Assembly (NCBI GenBank): GCA_947489085.1
Contig: CANLCJ010000019.1
Location: forward strand, 1-64,000
Length of the DNA: 64,000 nucleotides
Source of the DNA: an uncultured Flavobacteriaceae bacterium
GTDB lineage: Bacteria > Bacteroidota > Bacteroidia > Flavobacteriales > Flavobacteriaceae
Reading direction: 5' to 3'
Shown: piece after piece, positions 7,707 through 15,825 of the stretch
How positions within the stretch are numbered: position 1 is the first letter of the stretch
Layout of the letters: every line of letters starts with the position of its first letter
Notes under the pieces: generated by a model
Database searches by the model: none
What the model saw: only the letters and a program-made list of their open reading frames with translations
What the model was told of the DNA's origin: nothing
Position numbers and translations under genes: made by a program

Positions 7707-9627
7707 TGAGAGTTGTTTTTATGGGTACTTCTATAATTACGCTTGTGCCTTTGCCCGGAATAGAGTCTATAGTTAGTTTGCCGTTTATGCTTGCTACTCG
7801 CTGTTTTATGTTTTTTAAACCTATGCCTGCTTGTTTTTTACTAGCGTTAAAGCCTTTTCCTTGGTCTTCTAAAATTACAATAAGTGTTTCGGCATGTGTA
7901 TTAAACGTGAGTTCTGCGTTTTTAGTTTGGGCGTGTTTTACAACATTTGCTAATAATTCTTGTAATACGCGGTAAAGGTTGTGCTTGGTATAACCCTGCA
8001 ATTGCTGTAAACTGTTTTCTGGAAAAATTGAAATGTTTAGTTGTAACGTATTGTGCTTCTGGTATTTTTGTTGTAGTTCTGCGAGTAGATCTGTAAAGGT
8101 TTTATCTTGGTGGTAATTGTAACTTAAATCGTGAGATAGGGCTCGCAATTCTTTAAAGGTTTGTTTTAGGGCTTGACTTGTTGCTGTTAGCTGCGAATTT
8201 TTCTCTTTTAAATTTATGTGCGTAAGATTTAAATTTATACTGGCCAACTGCCCCCCTATGCCATCGTGAAGCTCTTGCGCTATACGATCGCGTTCTTTGT
8301 CTTGTCCTTTTATTAAGGCTTGTGTTTCCTTTAGCTTTTTTTCTTGTTGCAGGCGCTCTGTCTCTTTCTCGTAAAGTTTTTGCTCTTGCGCCCTAATGGT
8401 TTTTTGTGTTTTTACACGTTGTTTATAAATTAAGAATAGGGCTAATAGGGGGAGTATGAGCAATAGTGCTGTTGTAATTATCCACCGTTTTCTATTTCTC
8501 TCTAACGCATTTTGTTGTGCCAAAGCTTGTATTTCATGGTCTTTCTTTTCTACTTCGTATTGGGTTCTTAAATCTTGAAATTCTTTTTCTTTTTCTAAAT
8601 TGAAAATGGTATCGTTTAGATAGATGTAGCGTTCTTGGTATTCGAAGGCTTCTTCATAATTTTTGTTATACCAAAGAGCTTCGCATAGCAACCAATAGAG
8701 ATGTCTACGCTGACTTTGTTTTAATTTTATACTATCCGATTTTAATAATGCTTTAAATATCTCGACTGCTTTTCCATATTGCTTTATTTCTTCGAAATAA
8801 ATACCCTTTGCTTCTCTTATATAAAACTCCGTATTGATGTCTCCTACTAGCTTTCCTATAGAGTCTGCTTTTTTAAAGTTTAGCTCGGCAAACCTATAAT
8901 CGCTTTTTTTATTTAAATACAAATCTCCTATATTAAAGTGTATTAAACCTTGAAAAGGTACATCTTTTGCAAGTCGTGCGTTTTTGAGTGCTTTTTTCAA
9001 ATAAAACAAACTGCTGTCTATTTTTGTGTGAAGTAGCAATAATCCTTTTATATTATAACTTTCTGAAAGCCCTCTGTAATTTTTCAATTTTGTAAATAGC
9101 GCTATAGCTTTGTCTGCTTCTTTAAGACTTATTGCTATTTCATTCTTGCTCCTGTGCAATAGAGCCAAGTTTTTATACACCTCTGCTTCTTGATTGTAAT
9201 ACGAATAGGTTTTAGAGATGCTTATCGCTTTGTCGTGATAATTTAAAGCTTGATTGAAATCGTTTTTTAATCTATAAATATTGCCTTTTATGTTATAGAG
9301 TACCGCTCGTTCTTTAAGAGCTTTTATTTTTTCTGAATGCAACAGTGCTTTATTACAATACAACAATGAGGAATCTGGTACTTGCAAATGCCAATATAAT
9401 TTACTTAATCGTAAACTGGATTGTAATATTAAGCTATCATTATTTAAAACCTCACTATTTGACACTGCTTGTACAACTACATTTTTAGCTTCATTATAAT
9501 TTAAAAGCACAAGGCTATCATACGCCCTAAGTTGTTGTTTAGTAGCGTTTATAGTTTGAGCGTTACCATAACCCCAAAAAAGGGTTAATAATCCCAAATA
9601 TTTTATTTTTTTGAGTGAAAATTTCAT
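7696..9627 (-). CDS. TPR-containing sensor histidine kinase (HisKA_3 type)
   Basis: The 643-residue protein has a signal peptide ending GNAQ, about 340 residues of TPR-like helical repeats expected in the periplasm, one membrane segment (IITTALLLILPLLALFLIY), a coiled-coil linker rich in Gln, Lys and Glu, and then the kinase. The phospho-acceptor is His454 in QELHDGIGGQ, the HisKA_3 signature of NarX/DegS-like kinases; the ATPase domain shows ELLANVVKHA and DQGKGF. It pairs with the overlapping NarL-type regulator. The signal may be a protein or envelope cue sensed by the TPR domain, by analogy with similar Bacteroidota kinases. Confidence 0.9.
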   Translation of the reverse strand: MKFSLKKIKYLGLLTLFWGYGNAQTINATKQQLRAYDSLVLLNYNEAKNVVVQAVSNSEVLNNDSLILQSSLRLSKLYWHLQVPDSSLLYCNKALLHSEKIKALKERAVLYNIKGNIYRLKNDFNQALNYHDKAISISKTYSYYNQEAEVYKNLALLHRSKNEIAISLKEADKAIALFTKLKNYRGLSESYNIKGLLLLHTKIDSSLFYLKKALKNARLAKDVPFQGLIHFNIGDLYLNKKSDYRFAELNFKKADSIGKLVGDINTEFYIREAKGIYFEEIKQYGKAVEIFKALLKSDSIKLKQSQRRHLYWLLCEALWYNKNYEEAFEYQERYIYLNDTIFNLEKEKEFQDLRTQYEVEKKDHEIQALAQQNALERNRKRWIITTALLLILPLLALFLIYKQRVKTQKTIRAQEQKLYEKETERLQQEKKLKETQALIKGQDKERDRIAQELHDGIGGQLASINLNLTHINLKEKNSQLTATSQALKQTFKELRALSHDLSYNYHQDKTFTDLLAELQQKYQKHNTLQLNISIFPENSLQQLQGYTKHNLYRVLQELLANVVKHAQTKNAELTFNTHAETLIVILEDQGKGFNASKKQAGIGLKNIKQRVASINGKLTIDSIPGKGTSVIIEVPIKTTLNGN

Positions 9628-9640
9628 ATTTACAATTTAT

Positions 9641-9648
9641 CAAAAATA
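9641..9648 (-). promoter_or_regulatory. -7 box of the kinase/regulator promoter
   Basis: On the minus strand this reads TATTTTTG, matching the Bacteroidota -7 consensus TAnnTTTG, 13 bp upstream of the kinase start. It overlaps the left arm of the 9644-9665 palindrome, so a protein bound there would compete with RNA polymerase. Confidence 0.5.
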
Positions 9649-9665
9649 CCATATTTATGGTATTT
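9644..9665. promoter_or_regulatory. perfect 9-bp inverted repeat in a divergent promoter region
   Basis: AAATACCAT (9644-9652) and ATGGTATTT (9657-9665) are exact inverted repeats separated by four bases. The palindrome lies between the divergent kinase gene and secreted-protein gene, overlapping the kinase -7 box and close to the -33 position of the other promoter. It is an operator candidate; the bound factor is unknown. Confidence 0.45.
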
Positions 9666-9685
9666 CAGTATTTAAACCTCTCTTA

Positions 9686-9693
9686 TAAATTTG
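9686..9693 (+). promoter_or_regulatory. -7 box upstream of the secreted protein gene
   Basis: TAAATTTG matches TAnnTTTG and ends five bases before the chosen ATG at 9699, so the transcript would have almost no 5' leader. Confidence 0.45.
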
Positions 9694-9698
9694 TAACT

Positions 9699-10331
9699 AT
9701 GAAACGTAAACTCTCAAAACATTTTGTAATTAGTGCTATTGCCTTATTAAGTATCTATTTCAACTCTAGTTTCAAAACGATAGTACAAACCATCCAGTCC
9801 AATTGTGGTGACATTTTTCACGGTACTGGAGAAGTTGTTACTATTTGCAATGAAAATATTGTTATTTCCTCGTTTCCAGAAGATGGTAATACTGGCTCTG
9901 TAATTTTTGGTGAAATGGTTAGTTATAGTAAAATACGTATTCTTCCTGGGGCTAACTCTGTTAGAATTACCCCTAACTTTTCTCCTAATGCTACGCAGCC
10001 CTCTTTAAGTGGTAAAGGATTTCCAAACGGCAGACGCTCGTTGTTGAGAAGTGCATCAAGGAGCACTAATGGTAGAACAGGTAAGGGAGACCAAGAACCT
10101 GTAGTGTTTTCTTATAATTCCAACACTGAGAGTGTCAGTCTTTCTGAATTGAAAACCCCTGTTGTAAACTATAGTATTTATAATATCTCTGGTGTTTTAC
10201 TTAATGAAGTAGACGGTTTACAGCCTTTAAACTTTAACATACCTGTATCGCATTTAAGTAACGGCATTTACTTTATAATGATACGATTACAAAATGGTAG
10301 TGTACACAGTGGGAAAATTGCTAAAATTTAA
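9699..10331 (+). CDS. secreted protein with a T9SS type A-like C-terminal tail
   Basis: The 210-residue protein has a cleavable-looking signal segment (FVISAIALLSIYFNSSFK) and no recognised central domain. The last 60 or so residues (VVNYSIYNISGVLLNEVDGL ... LSNGIYFIMIRLQNG) resemble the type A sorting domain that directs cargo through the type IX secretion system to the surface. An upstream extension to 9615 exists in frame but would place 28 unrelated residues before the signal peptide, so the ATG at 9699 is preferred. It is the first of three exported proteins on the plus strand. The function of the middle region is not recognised. Confidence 0.7.
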   Translation: MKRKLSKHFVISAIALLSIYFNSSFKTIVQTIQSNCGDIFHGTGEVVTICNENIVISSFPEDGNTGSVIFGEMVSYSKIRILPGANSVRITPNFSPNATQPSLSGKGFPNGRRSLLRSASRSTNGRTGKGDQEPVVFSYNSNTESVSLSELKTPVVNYSIYNISGVLLNEVDGLQPLNFNIPVSHLSNGIYFIMIRLQNGSVHSGKIAKI

Positions 10332-10359
10332 AAACATAATATATAAAATTACTATTATC

Positions 10360-11436
10360 ATGAAAACAATCACTTTACTTTTTTTAACACTACTTCTAAC
10401 GTGTTTATCTCAGATTAATGCACAACAATGGTCTGGCTCAACCACCACTTCTGGAGCTATCGAAAGAACTGGAAATGTTCGATTATCAGGAGCTAATTTA
10501 TCTCTTTTTGGAAATCAAATCATTGGATTTAACACAGATGATAATTACACAAATCAGGATAATTTTACAATAGGGAACTATGGTTTAACTCGATCTGCAA
10601 ATTCAATTAACCTTTCAGGCTGGAATGGCCTAAATTTCATTACCAGAACAAACGTTAGGATGTCTATTTTAAATAATGGAAATGTGGGAATAGGAACTAC
10701 AAACCCAGAACACGGTTTACTTCACATAAATGGAAACGGATCCAGTAAGGGCATCAACTTATGGACTAATTCAGGAGAGACAACATCTCGAATTTGGATT
10801 GATAATCAAAAAAAGACGTTCCACATGAGTAAAGGAGATAATCCAATAAATGGTATTACAATTAGCAACGGAGGCTTCGTTGGCATTGGAAATACATCAC
10901 CTACAGATAAATTACACGTTAGTGGTAATATACGATGCGATTCTAGAGTTGTAATAACAGGGGTTGGAGCCTTAGATGATAATGGTGGAGATAATATGAA
11001 ACTATGGTCTGTGGGGGATCTTACCTTAACTTCAGGTGGTGATAGTAGTGAAAATTTAGTAATAAAAAATAATGGCAACGTAGGTATCGGCACCACAACC
11101 CCAAGCGAAAAACTCACCGTAAAAGGTAAAATATTATGTGAGGAAGTAGAAGTTGTGGTAAACGCCAATGCGCCAGATTACGTTTTTGAAACCTACTACA
11201 AGGGTAATTCTGAATTAAAACCTAGTTACACAATGCCCACTTTAGAGGAAGTCGAAGCTTATACCAAAGCCAACAACCACTTGCCAGAAGTACCAAGTGC
11301 TGAGGGCTTTAAAAAAGACGGCTTAGAACTTAAAGGTATGAGCATGCTATTATTACAAAAAATAGAAGAATTAACACTTTATACTATAGAACAAGAAAAG
11401 CGTATTAAATTATTAGAAGCGAGATTAAACAACTAA
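10360..11436 (+). CDS. secreted tail-fibre-like protein with GIGTTxPxxxLxVxG repeats
   Basis: The 358-residue protein has a signal peptide ending QINAQQ and repeats of the form NGNVGIGTTNPE...LHINGN, GFVGIGNTSPTDKLHVSGNI and NGNVGIGTTTPSEKLTVKG. These are typical of Bacteroidota surface proteins that resemble phage tail fibres. The C-terminal region (EEVEAYTKANNHLPEVPSAE onward) ends in a coiled coil rich in Glu and Lys, a common conserved tail that may form trimers. No autoproteolytic S74 chaperone domain is evident. The start at 10360 gives the signal peptide directly. A surface structural or adhesive role is an inference. Confidence 0.7.
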   Translation: MKTITLLFLTLLLTCLSQINAQQWSGSTTTSGAIERTGNVRLSGANLSLFGNQIIGFNTDDNYTNQDNFTIGNYGLTRSANSINLSGWNGLNFITRTNVRMSILNNGNVGIGTTNPEHGLLHINGNGSSKGINLWTNSGETTSRIWIDNQKKTFHMSKGDNPINGITISNGGFVGIGNTSPTDKLHVSGNIRCDSRVVITGVGALDDNGGDNMKLWSVGDLTLTSGGDSSENLVIKNNGNVGIGTTTPSEKLTVKGKILCEEVEVVVNANAPDYVFETYYKGNSELKPSYTMPTLEEVEAYTKANNHLPEVPSAEGFKKDGLELKGMSMLLLQKIEELTLYTIEQEKRIKLLEARLNN

Positions 11437-11468
11437 GCATTTCTAATCTCACTCTTTACAAGCAACAC

Positions 11469-11499
11469 AAAGGCTGATTACATTCGTTAGTCAGTCTTT
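11469..11499 (+). terminator. probable intrinsic terminator
   Basis: Nine base pairs (11469-11477 with 11491-11499, one G-T wobble) enclose a short loop and are followed by T residues, 32 bases after the tail-fibre-like gene. Confidence 0.45.
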
Positions 11500-11600
11500 T
11501 TAAAGCCTCTAATATGATAACTGACTTAAGCTGAGATTGCTTAGGCTAGACTGTTATGGCCTTGTACGAGCACAAAAAATCATTTAAAATACTGGTAATT

Positions 11601-12902
11601 ATGAAACAAAAAATCTATAGTATTATAATGCTTCTAAACTTCCTTTTTATTGGAAGTTTAGGTGCGCAAAATTTTTTAAGATTTACACCAACAACCCAAA
11701 GTGTAGTAACAAATTCTGGAGAAGAAATAGAAGTATCAATCGCAGTTGAAGGTTTTGGAAACAAATCTCAGGCACTACCCTATTTTATAACTCTTAATAC
11801 CATTCCTGATAACGGATACCTAAATCATTTTCCTGGAACAAATTCTTTAGAGCCTGGAGATGTAGATACAGTAATTTTCAGGTTTAGAAGAACTGTCGCT
11901 ACTACAACAACCACTAATTATGTTTTTACACAAGAATGGACTGACGATTTAGGGAATAACAATACGGGATTGTTAAGAATAAATGTCACGTATCAAAACA
12001 ATAATCCAGATAGTGATGGCGATGGCGTACCAGACGCCAGGGATAGCTGTCCAAATCAGTCAGGTCCTGCTTCCAACAACGGCTGCCCAAGAGCAACCTG
12101 TTCTTTAAGTGCACCGTTGCAACGCGCTACAACAAATATTACAGCAACTAGCGCTTCTATTAGCTGGAATACCGTGTCTGGTAACAGTGGTTACAATTCT
12201 CAGTATAAAAAGAACACCTCATCCTCATGGATTACAATTAGCTCTAACAGTTCCAGCACATCTCAAAATATATCGAACTTAGAAGCCAACACTTTATATA
12301 ATTGGCGAGTGAGAACACGTTGCAGTAATGGGCAATTTGGTAGGTGGAGTTCTCCTGTAAATTTCACCACATTAGATGCGTGTGAAGAAAATAAAACTCT
12401 TGCTAATACTGTAACTGGATTCGAGTTAACAGAAGTCTCAAATACAATCTTATCTTTAAGCAGCATAGAAAACAATGCTAATGTAACATATTCTGCAGGT
12501 CTAAGTATAAACTTAAAAGCGAATACAAATACAAATTTTCATGCCAAACGTGGTTCTAAGTTCCTAGCCAAAATAGAGGGCTGTACACCAACTACAACCT
12601 CTAGTAAAAATACTAGTTCTAAAGAAAAAGATAAAAACATAAACAGCGTAACAAAAATTGGAGATGGTATTACACTCTACCCTAATCCAACTCAGGAGAT
12701 TGTTAATATTGCTAGTAAGGCTTCTATCTCTTCTTGGATTTTGTACAACACCATAGGAGTAAACAGCCTACAGGGTAAAGCTAAAATCTCAAAACTTAAC
12801 GCATTCTCCCTAAACCTTAATGGTTACGCAAATGGGCTTTACTTGCTCCATCTTAAGCTTGAAAATGGAGACATTGTGATTAAGAAAATTATAAAAAATT
12901 AA
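11601..12902 (+). CDS. secreted protein with TSP3 repeat, fibronectin III domain and T9SS tail
   Basis: The 433-residue protein has a signal peptide ending GSLGAQN, an N-terminal beta-rich region of about 120 residues, a calcium-binding thrombospondin type 3 motif (DSDGDGVPDARDSC), and one fibronectin type III domain (SASISWNTVSGNSGYNSQY ... NWRVRTRCSNGQFGRWSSP). It ends with a type A T9SS sorting domain (ITLYPNPTQEIVNIASKA ... LNGYANGLYLLHLKLENG). It is expected to be secreted or anchored outside the outer membrane. The start at 11601 places the signal peptide first; an upstream 15-codon extension is unlikely. Function is unknown; adhesion is one possibility. Confidence 0.82.
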   Translation: MKQKIYSIIMLLNFLFIGSLGAQNFLRFTPTTQSVVTNSGEEIEVSIAVEGFGNKSQALPYFITLNTIPDNGYLNHFPGTNSLEPGDVDTVIFRFRRTVATTTTTNYVFTQEWTDDLGNNNTGLLRINVTYQNNNPDSDGDGVPDARDSCPNQSGPASNNGCPRATCSLSAPLQRATTNITATSASISWNTVSGNSGYNSQYKKNTSSSWITISSNSSSTSQNISNLEANTLYNWRVRTRCSNGQFGRWSSPVNFTTLDACEENKTLANTVTGFELTEVSNTILSLSSIENNANVTYSAGLSINLKANTNTNFHAKRGSKFLAKIEGCTPTTTSSKNTSSKEKDKNINSVTKIGDGITLYPNPTQEIVNIASKASISSWILYNTIGVNSLQGKAKISKLNAFSLNLNGYANGLYLLHLKLENGDIVIKKIIKN

Positions 12903-12946
12903 GGAGGTTCGACTGTTAGTATTGTTCTGTCGCTTTAAAACACGAG

Positions 12947-12986
12947 TAAAGAAAACGTCTAGACATAAATCTAGACGTTTTCTTTA
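12947..12986 (+). terminator. strong intrinsic terminator after the secreted-protein gene
   Basis: A perfect 17-bp stem pairs 12947-12963 with 12970-12986 around the loop CATAAA. It sits 44 bases after the stop. Its 3' edge overlaps the -7 box of the next gene's promoter. Confidence 0.75.
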
Positions 12987-12992
12987 TATTTG
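12985..12992 (+). promoter_or_regulatory. -7 box of the cyclophilin gene
   Basis: TATATTTG matches TAnnTTTG, 16 bp before the ATG. The place where a -33 box would sit is occupied by the preceding terminator stem. Confidence 0.5.
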
Positions 12993-13008
12993 TTTTTAAA
13001 ACCTAACC

Positions 13009-13710
13009 ATGCGCGTATTTTTGATCTTGGCTTTCAGTATCTCAATTTTTAATTGTGAAAATACTCCCTCTAAACCGAAGCCCAATACTAGTATCCAAAC
13101 TACAGATACTACCAGTAACGCAAAGGTATCCAAACTAAAAAACACCCCTCCCCAATATCCTGTGCTGAATACAAAAAATGCTATGGAATATTTCCTTGAG
13201 TATGAAAAGCAGAACAAACAAAATAAAGTGCGTATGGTTACAGATTTCGGAGCTATAGACATTTTATTATTTAATGAAACCAAATTTCATCGTGCCAATT
13301 TTATATACCTAGCTACACGCAAGTATTACGATAGTACGCAGTTTTACCGCGTTATAAATAATTTTATGATACAAGGGGGCAGCAGCGACGATAAAAAAAC
13401 AGGACTAAAAAGAAGAGATATAGGCCGTTATTTACTACCTGTAGACGGAAAAAAAGGTTTTAAACACGATCGTGGCACTATATCTATGCCAAGTAGCGAT
13501 ATTGAAAACCCACATAAACTGGCTTCTCCGTACGAATTCTTTATTGTGCAGCAACGTGGTGGTGCGCATTATTTAAATGGTAATTATACTGTTTTTGGAA
13601 AAGTGATTAAGGGTATGGATGTGGTCGACAAAATAGCAGCTGTAGACACTGATAAGTCTGATTGGCCGCAACAAAATGTTTACATTAAAACAGTAAAGAT
13701 TTTAGAGTGA
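13009..13710 (+). CDS. cyclophilin-type peptidyl-prolyl isomerase, lipoprotein
   Basis: The 233-residue protein has a lipoprotein signal (ILAFSISIFNC, Cys16), a low-complexity linker rich in Pro, Thr and Ser, and a cyclophilin fold from about residue 75. Family motifs seen are FYRVINNFMIQGG, FKHDRGTISMPSSD, SPYEFFIVQQ and NYTVFGKVIKGMDVVDKIA. It probably catalyses proline cis-trans isomerisation in the periplasm or at a membrane as a folding helper. It is transcribed alone from its own promoter after a strong terminator. Confidence 0.9.
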   Translation: MRVFLILAFSISIFNCENTPSKPKPNTSIQTTDTTSNAKVSKLKNTPPQYPVLNTKNAMEYFLEYEKQNKQNKVRMVTDFGAIDILLFNETKFHRANFIYLATRKYYDSTQFYRVINNFMIQGGSSDDKKTGLKRRDIGRYLLPVDGKKGFKHDRGTISMPSSDIENPHKLASPYEFFIVQQRGGAHYLNGNYTVFGKVIKGMDVVDKIAAVDTDKSDWPQQNVYIKTVKILE

Positions 13711-14034
13711 TTTCCTAATTACAACTCGTTAAAATCACCGACAAAATAAATACCTCCTTTATTTAATTATTCAATCGTGTAAAAATTCCGTATTCTAAAA
13801 ATGGGCGTATTTGCAACTGTTAGTCTGCTTTCTAAAAAATTAAAACAGCCTTGAGACCAAATAATTTTGAAATTAGCATAGAAAAACAGAATTTTATTTC
13901 AAAAGAAGGCGCATTATTATGTTTTCAATCTTGGTTACGTCCAACCAAAAATTAACATCTCTTAATTTATTTTATCAAAACTTTAAGACTTATCTTCTTA
14001 CCTTTAGTCTTTAATCTAAAAACTGAATTGTATT
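13711..14034. other. 324-base intergenic region, no gene seen
   Basis: This A+T-rich spacer between two plus-strand genes shows no credible frame or RNA gene. The only symmetry noted is TTTTGAAAT (13865-13873) facing ATTTCAAAA (13896-13904) across 22 bases, which is weak evidence of a site in such A+T-rich DNA. No TAnnTTTG box near 14035 is convincing. Confidence 0.5.
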
Positions 14035-14580
14035 ATGAGAACACCCTCTGCGCTGTATAGTATATTGCTTATTATTGCTATAGCATTTCACAACAACTTA
14101 AGTGCTCAAAATTTCCCAAAATTAGATAAAAGTCCTATGGATGTTGCGGCATATCCAAAAGATTATAAAGTATCGGATAAACAAATTAAAATTACCTATA
14201 GCAGACCGCAACTTAAAGAGAGACCTCTATCCAAACTCGCGCCTAATGGTAAAGTATGGCGCACAGGAGCTAACGAAGCTCCAGAGCTTGTTTTATATAG
14301 CGATATGAAGTTTGGAGATACTACTGTAAAAGCTGGAACTTATAGCTTTTATGTGATGCCTGGAGAGAAAGAATGGACGGCAATTATAAATACCGACTTA
14401 AACACTTGGGGCGCTTATTTTTACGACGAAAAAAAGGATGTAGCACGCTTAAAAATTCCTGTAACAACTGCTAATGAAGTATTAGAGGCTTTCTCTATAG
14501 CATTTTCTAAAACTGATACAGGTTTAAACATGCATTTGGGTTGGGGCAATACAAGAGTTATTGTGCCTTTTAACAACTAA
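14035..14580 (+). CDS. DUF2911 domain-containing secreted protein
   Basis: The 181-residue protein has a signal peptide (YSILLIIAIAFHNNLSAQ) and a single DUF2911 domain, recognisable from ITYSRPQLKERPL, KVWRTGANEAPELVLYSDMK, KAGTYSFYVMPGEKEWT and IINTDLNTWGAYFYDEKKD. The family is common in Bacteroidota and predicted to be periplasmic; no activity is established. It stands alone on the plus strand and converges with the DUF202 gene. Confidence 0.88.
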   Translation: MRTPSALYSILLIIAIAFHNNLSAQNFPKLDKSPMDVAAYPKDYKVSDKQIKITYSRPQLKERPLSKLAPNGKVWRTGANEAPELVLYSDMKFGDTTVKAGTYSFYVMPGEKEWTAIINTDLNTWGAYFYDEKKDVARLKIPVTTANEVLEAFSIAFSKTDTGLNMHLGWGNTRVIVPFNN

Positions 14581-14644
14581 TAAAATACTGTTATGCTGTG
14601 CGTTTGTACCAAAGCGTGCAGTATAGTGATTTTAAAAGCCTTGC

Positions 14645-14959
14645 TTACTTACTACTTTGCAACTCTTCAGACATGTAATATAATTTTTTAAGACTCCGTT
14701 TTAACATTGTAAAGCGGTATATACCAATAATAAAAAACAGCACACAGAAGACTAATGCTATTATTGCCATATAAATATAATTAGGAAAGTCTTTTAGCTG
14801 AAAAAAGCCAATACTTCCTAATAACAGATATAAAGAAGACCTTATGTAAGACAGCAGTGTGCGTTCGTTAGCCAAGCGTGTACGCTCTATAGCCAGATAG
14901 TCTCTTAGAATAACCTTTTCATCAGGCTTAAAATCTCTACCAAAACGCAACAACTTCAT
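14645..14959 (-). CDS. DUF202 family small membrane protein
   Basis: The 104-residue protein has the DUF202 signature YLAIERTRLANERTLLSYIR followed by two hydrophobic segments (SSLYLLLGSIGFFQL and YIYMAIIALVFCVLFFIIGI), placing it in the inner membrane. The family has no proven bacterial function. It lies 11 bp after queE on the same strand, probably in the same transcript. Confidence 0.85.
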   Translation of the reverse strand: MKLLRFGRDFKPDEKVILRDYLAIERTRLANERTLLSYIRSSLYLLLGSIGFFQLKDFPNYIYMAIIALVFCVLFFIIGIYRFTMLKRSLKKLYYMSEELQSSK

Positions 14960-14970
14960 AACTTAAAATT

Positions 14971-15600
14971 TTAAGGTATATTTAAATACTTATGGGTTTG
15001 TAAAGATATTTTCCATTTAGGATGTTTCATTACATAATCTACGATTTCTGGCACCATTTTATCGCGTTTGCTCCATTCTGGCTGCAAATATAAAATACAG
15101 TCTTTACCTACTTTGGCTGCCTGAGCTTCAGCAAAACTAAAATCGGAAGTATTATAAACAATTACCTTTAGCTCGTCTGCATTATCGTATACAGATTGAG
15201 TTGGCAACTTTAATTTTTTAGGAGACAGGCAAATCCAATCCCAAACGCCAGTAAGTTTATAAGCTCCAGAAGTTTCGATGTGAGTTTGCAACCCCTCGGC
15301 CTTTAATTGGGTGGTTAAAGCCGTCATATCCCAAGTTAAGGGCTCCCCACCAGTAACCACTATAGTATCGCTATAAGATTTCGCATTTTCAACAATTTTG
15401 TGTGTTGGTGTAGGCGGATGCAATTCTGCATTCCAGCTCTCCTTTACATCACACCAATGGCAACCTACATCGCAACCGCCTATACGAATAAAATAAGCAG
15501 CTGTACCTTTATGATAGCCTTCACCTTGAATTGTATAGAACTCTTCCATTAAGGGCAATAATTCGCCACTGTTAACTAACGCTTGTGTTTCTTCTTTCAT
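14971..15600 (-). CDS. queE: 7-carboxy-7-deazaguanine synthase
   Basis: The 209-residue radical SAM enzyme has the cluster motif CDVGCHWC (Cys43, Cys47, Cys50), preceded by EEFYTIQGEGYHKGTAAYFI and followed by VVTGGEPLTWD. QueE converts 6-carboxytetrahydropterin to 7-carboxy-7-deazaguanine, a step in queuosine and preQ0 synthesis. The start at 15600 is preferred over an in-frame Met six codons upstream because homologues begin close to this point. No other queuosine gene is in the window. Confidence 0.9.
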   Translation of the reverse strand: MKEETQALVNSGELLPLMEEFYTIQGEGYHKGTAAYFIRIGGCDVGCHWCDVKESWNAELHPPTPTHKIVENAKSYSDTIVVTGGEPLTWDMTALTTQLKAEGLQTHIETSGAYKLTGVWDWICLSPKKLKLPTQSVYDNADELKVIVYNTSDFSFAEAQAAKVGKDCILYLQPEWSKRDKMVPEIVDYVMKHPKWKISLQTHKYLNIP

Positions 15601-15825
15601 GAGGAGACAAAGATACACAATCCCGTTTTTGCATCATATTTTGTTTTCAGGCATTTTAAACTTCAAATTCTAAAAAATCTAAAGTTAATAGCACAAAGAC
15701 AAAATTGTAATACTGCAAACTCAAATCTATTGCTAAGAGGCTTTTATAATTAGCACTTATATTTAATGTCCTGTAGAGGATATTGTTCTTAATTTTTCCT
15801 GTATTTTTATGCAAAATTGTAACAC

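Noticed and set aside
13865-13904. 9-bp inverted repeat in the cyclophilin-DUF2911 spacer
   Set aside because: A+T-rich arms with a 22-base gap are expected by chance in such DNA; kept only as a note in the spacer entry.
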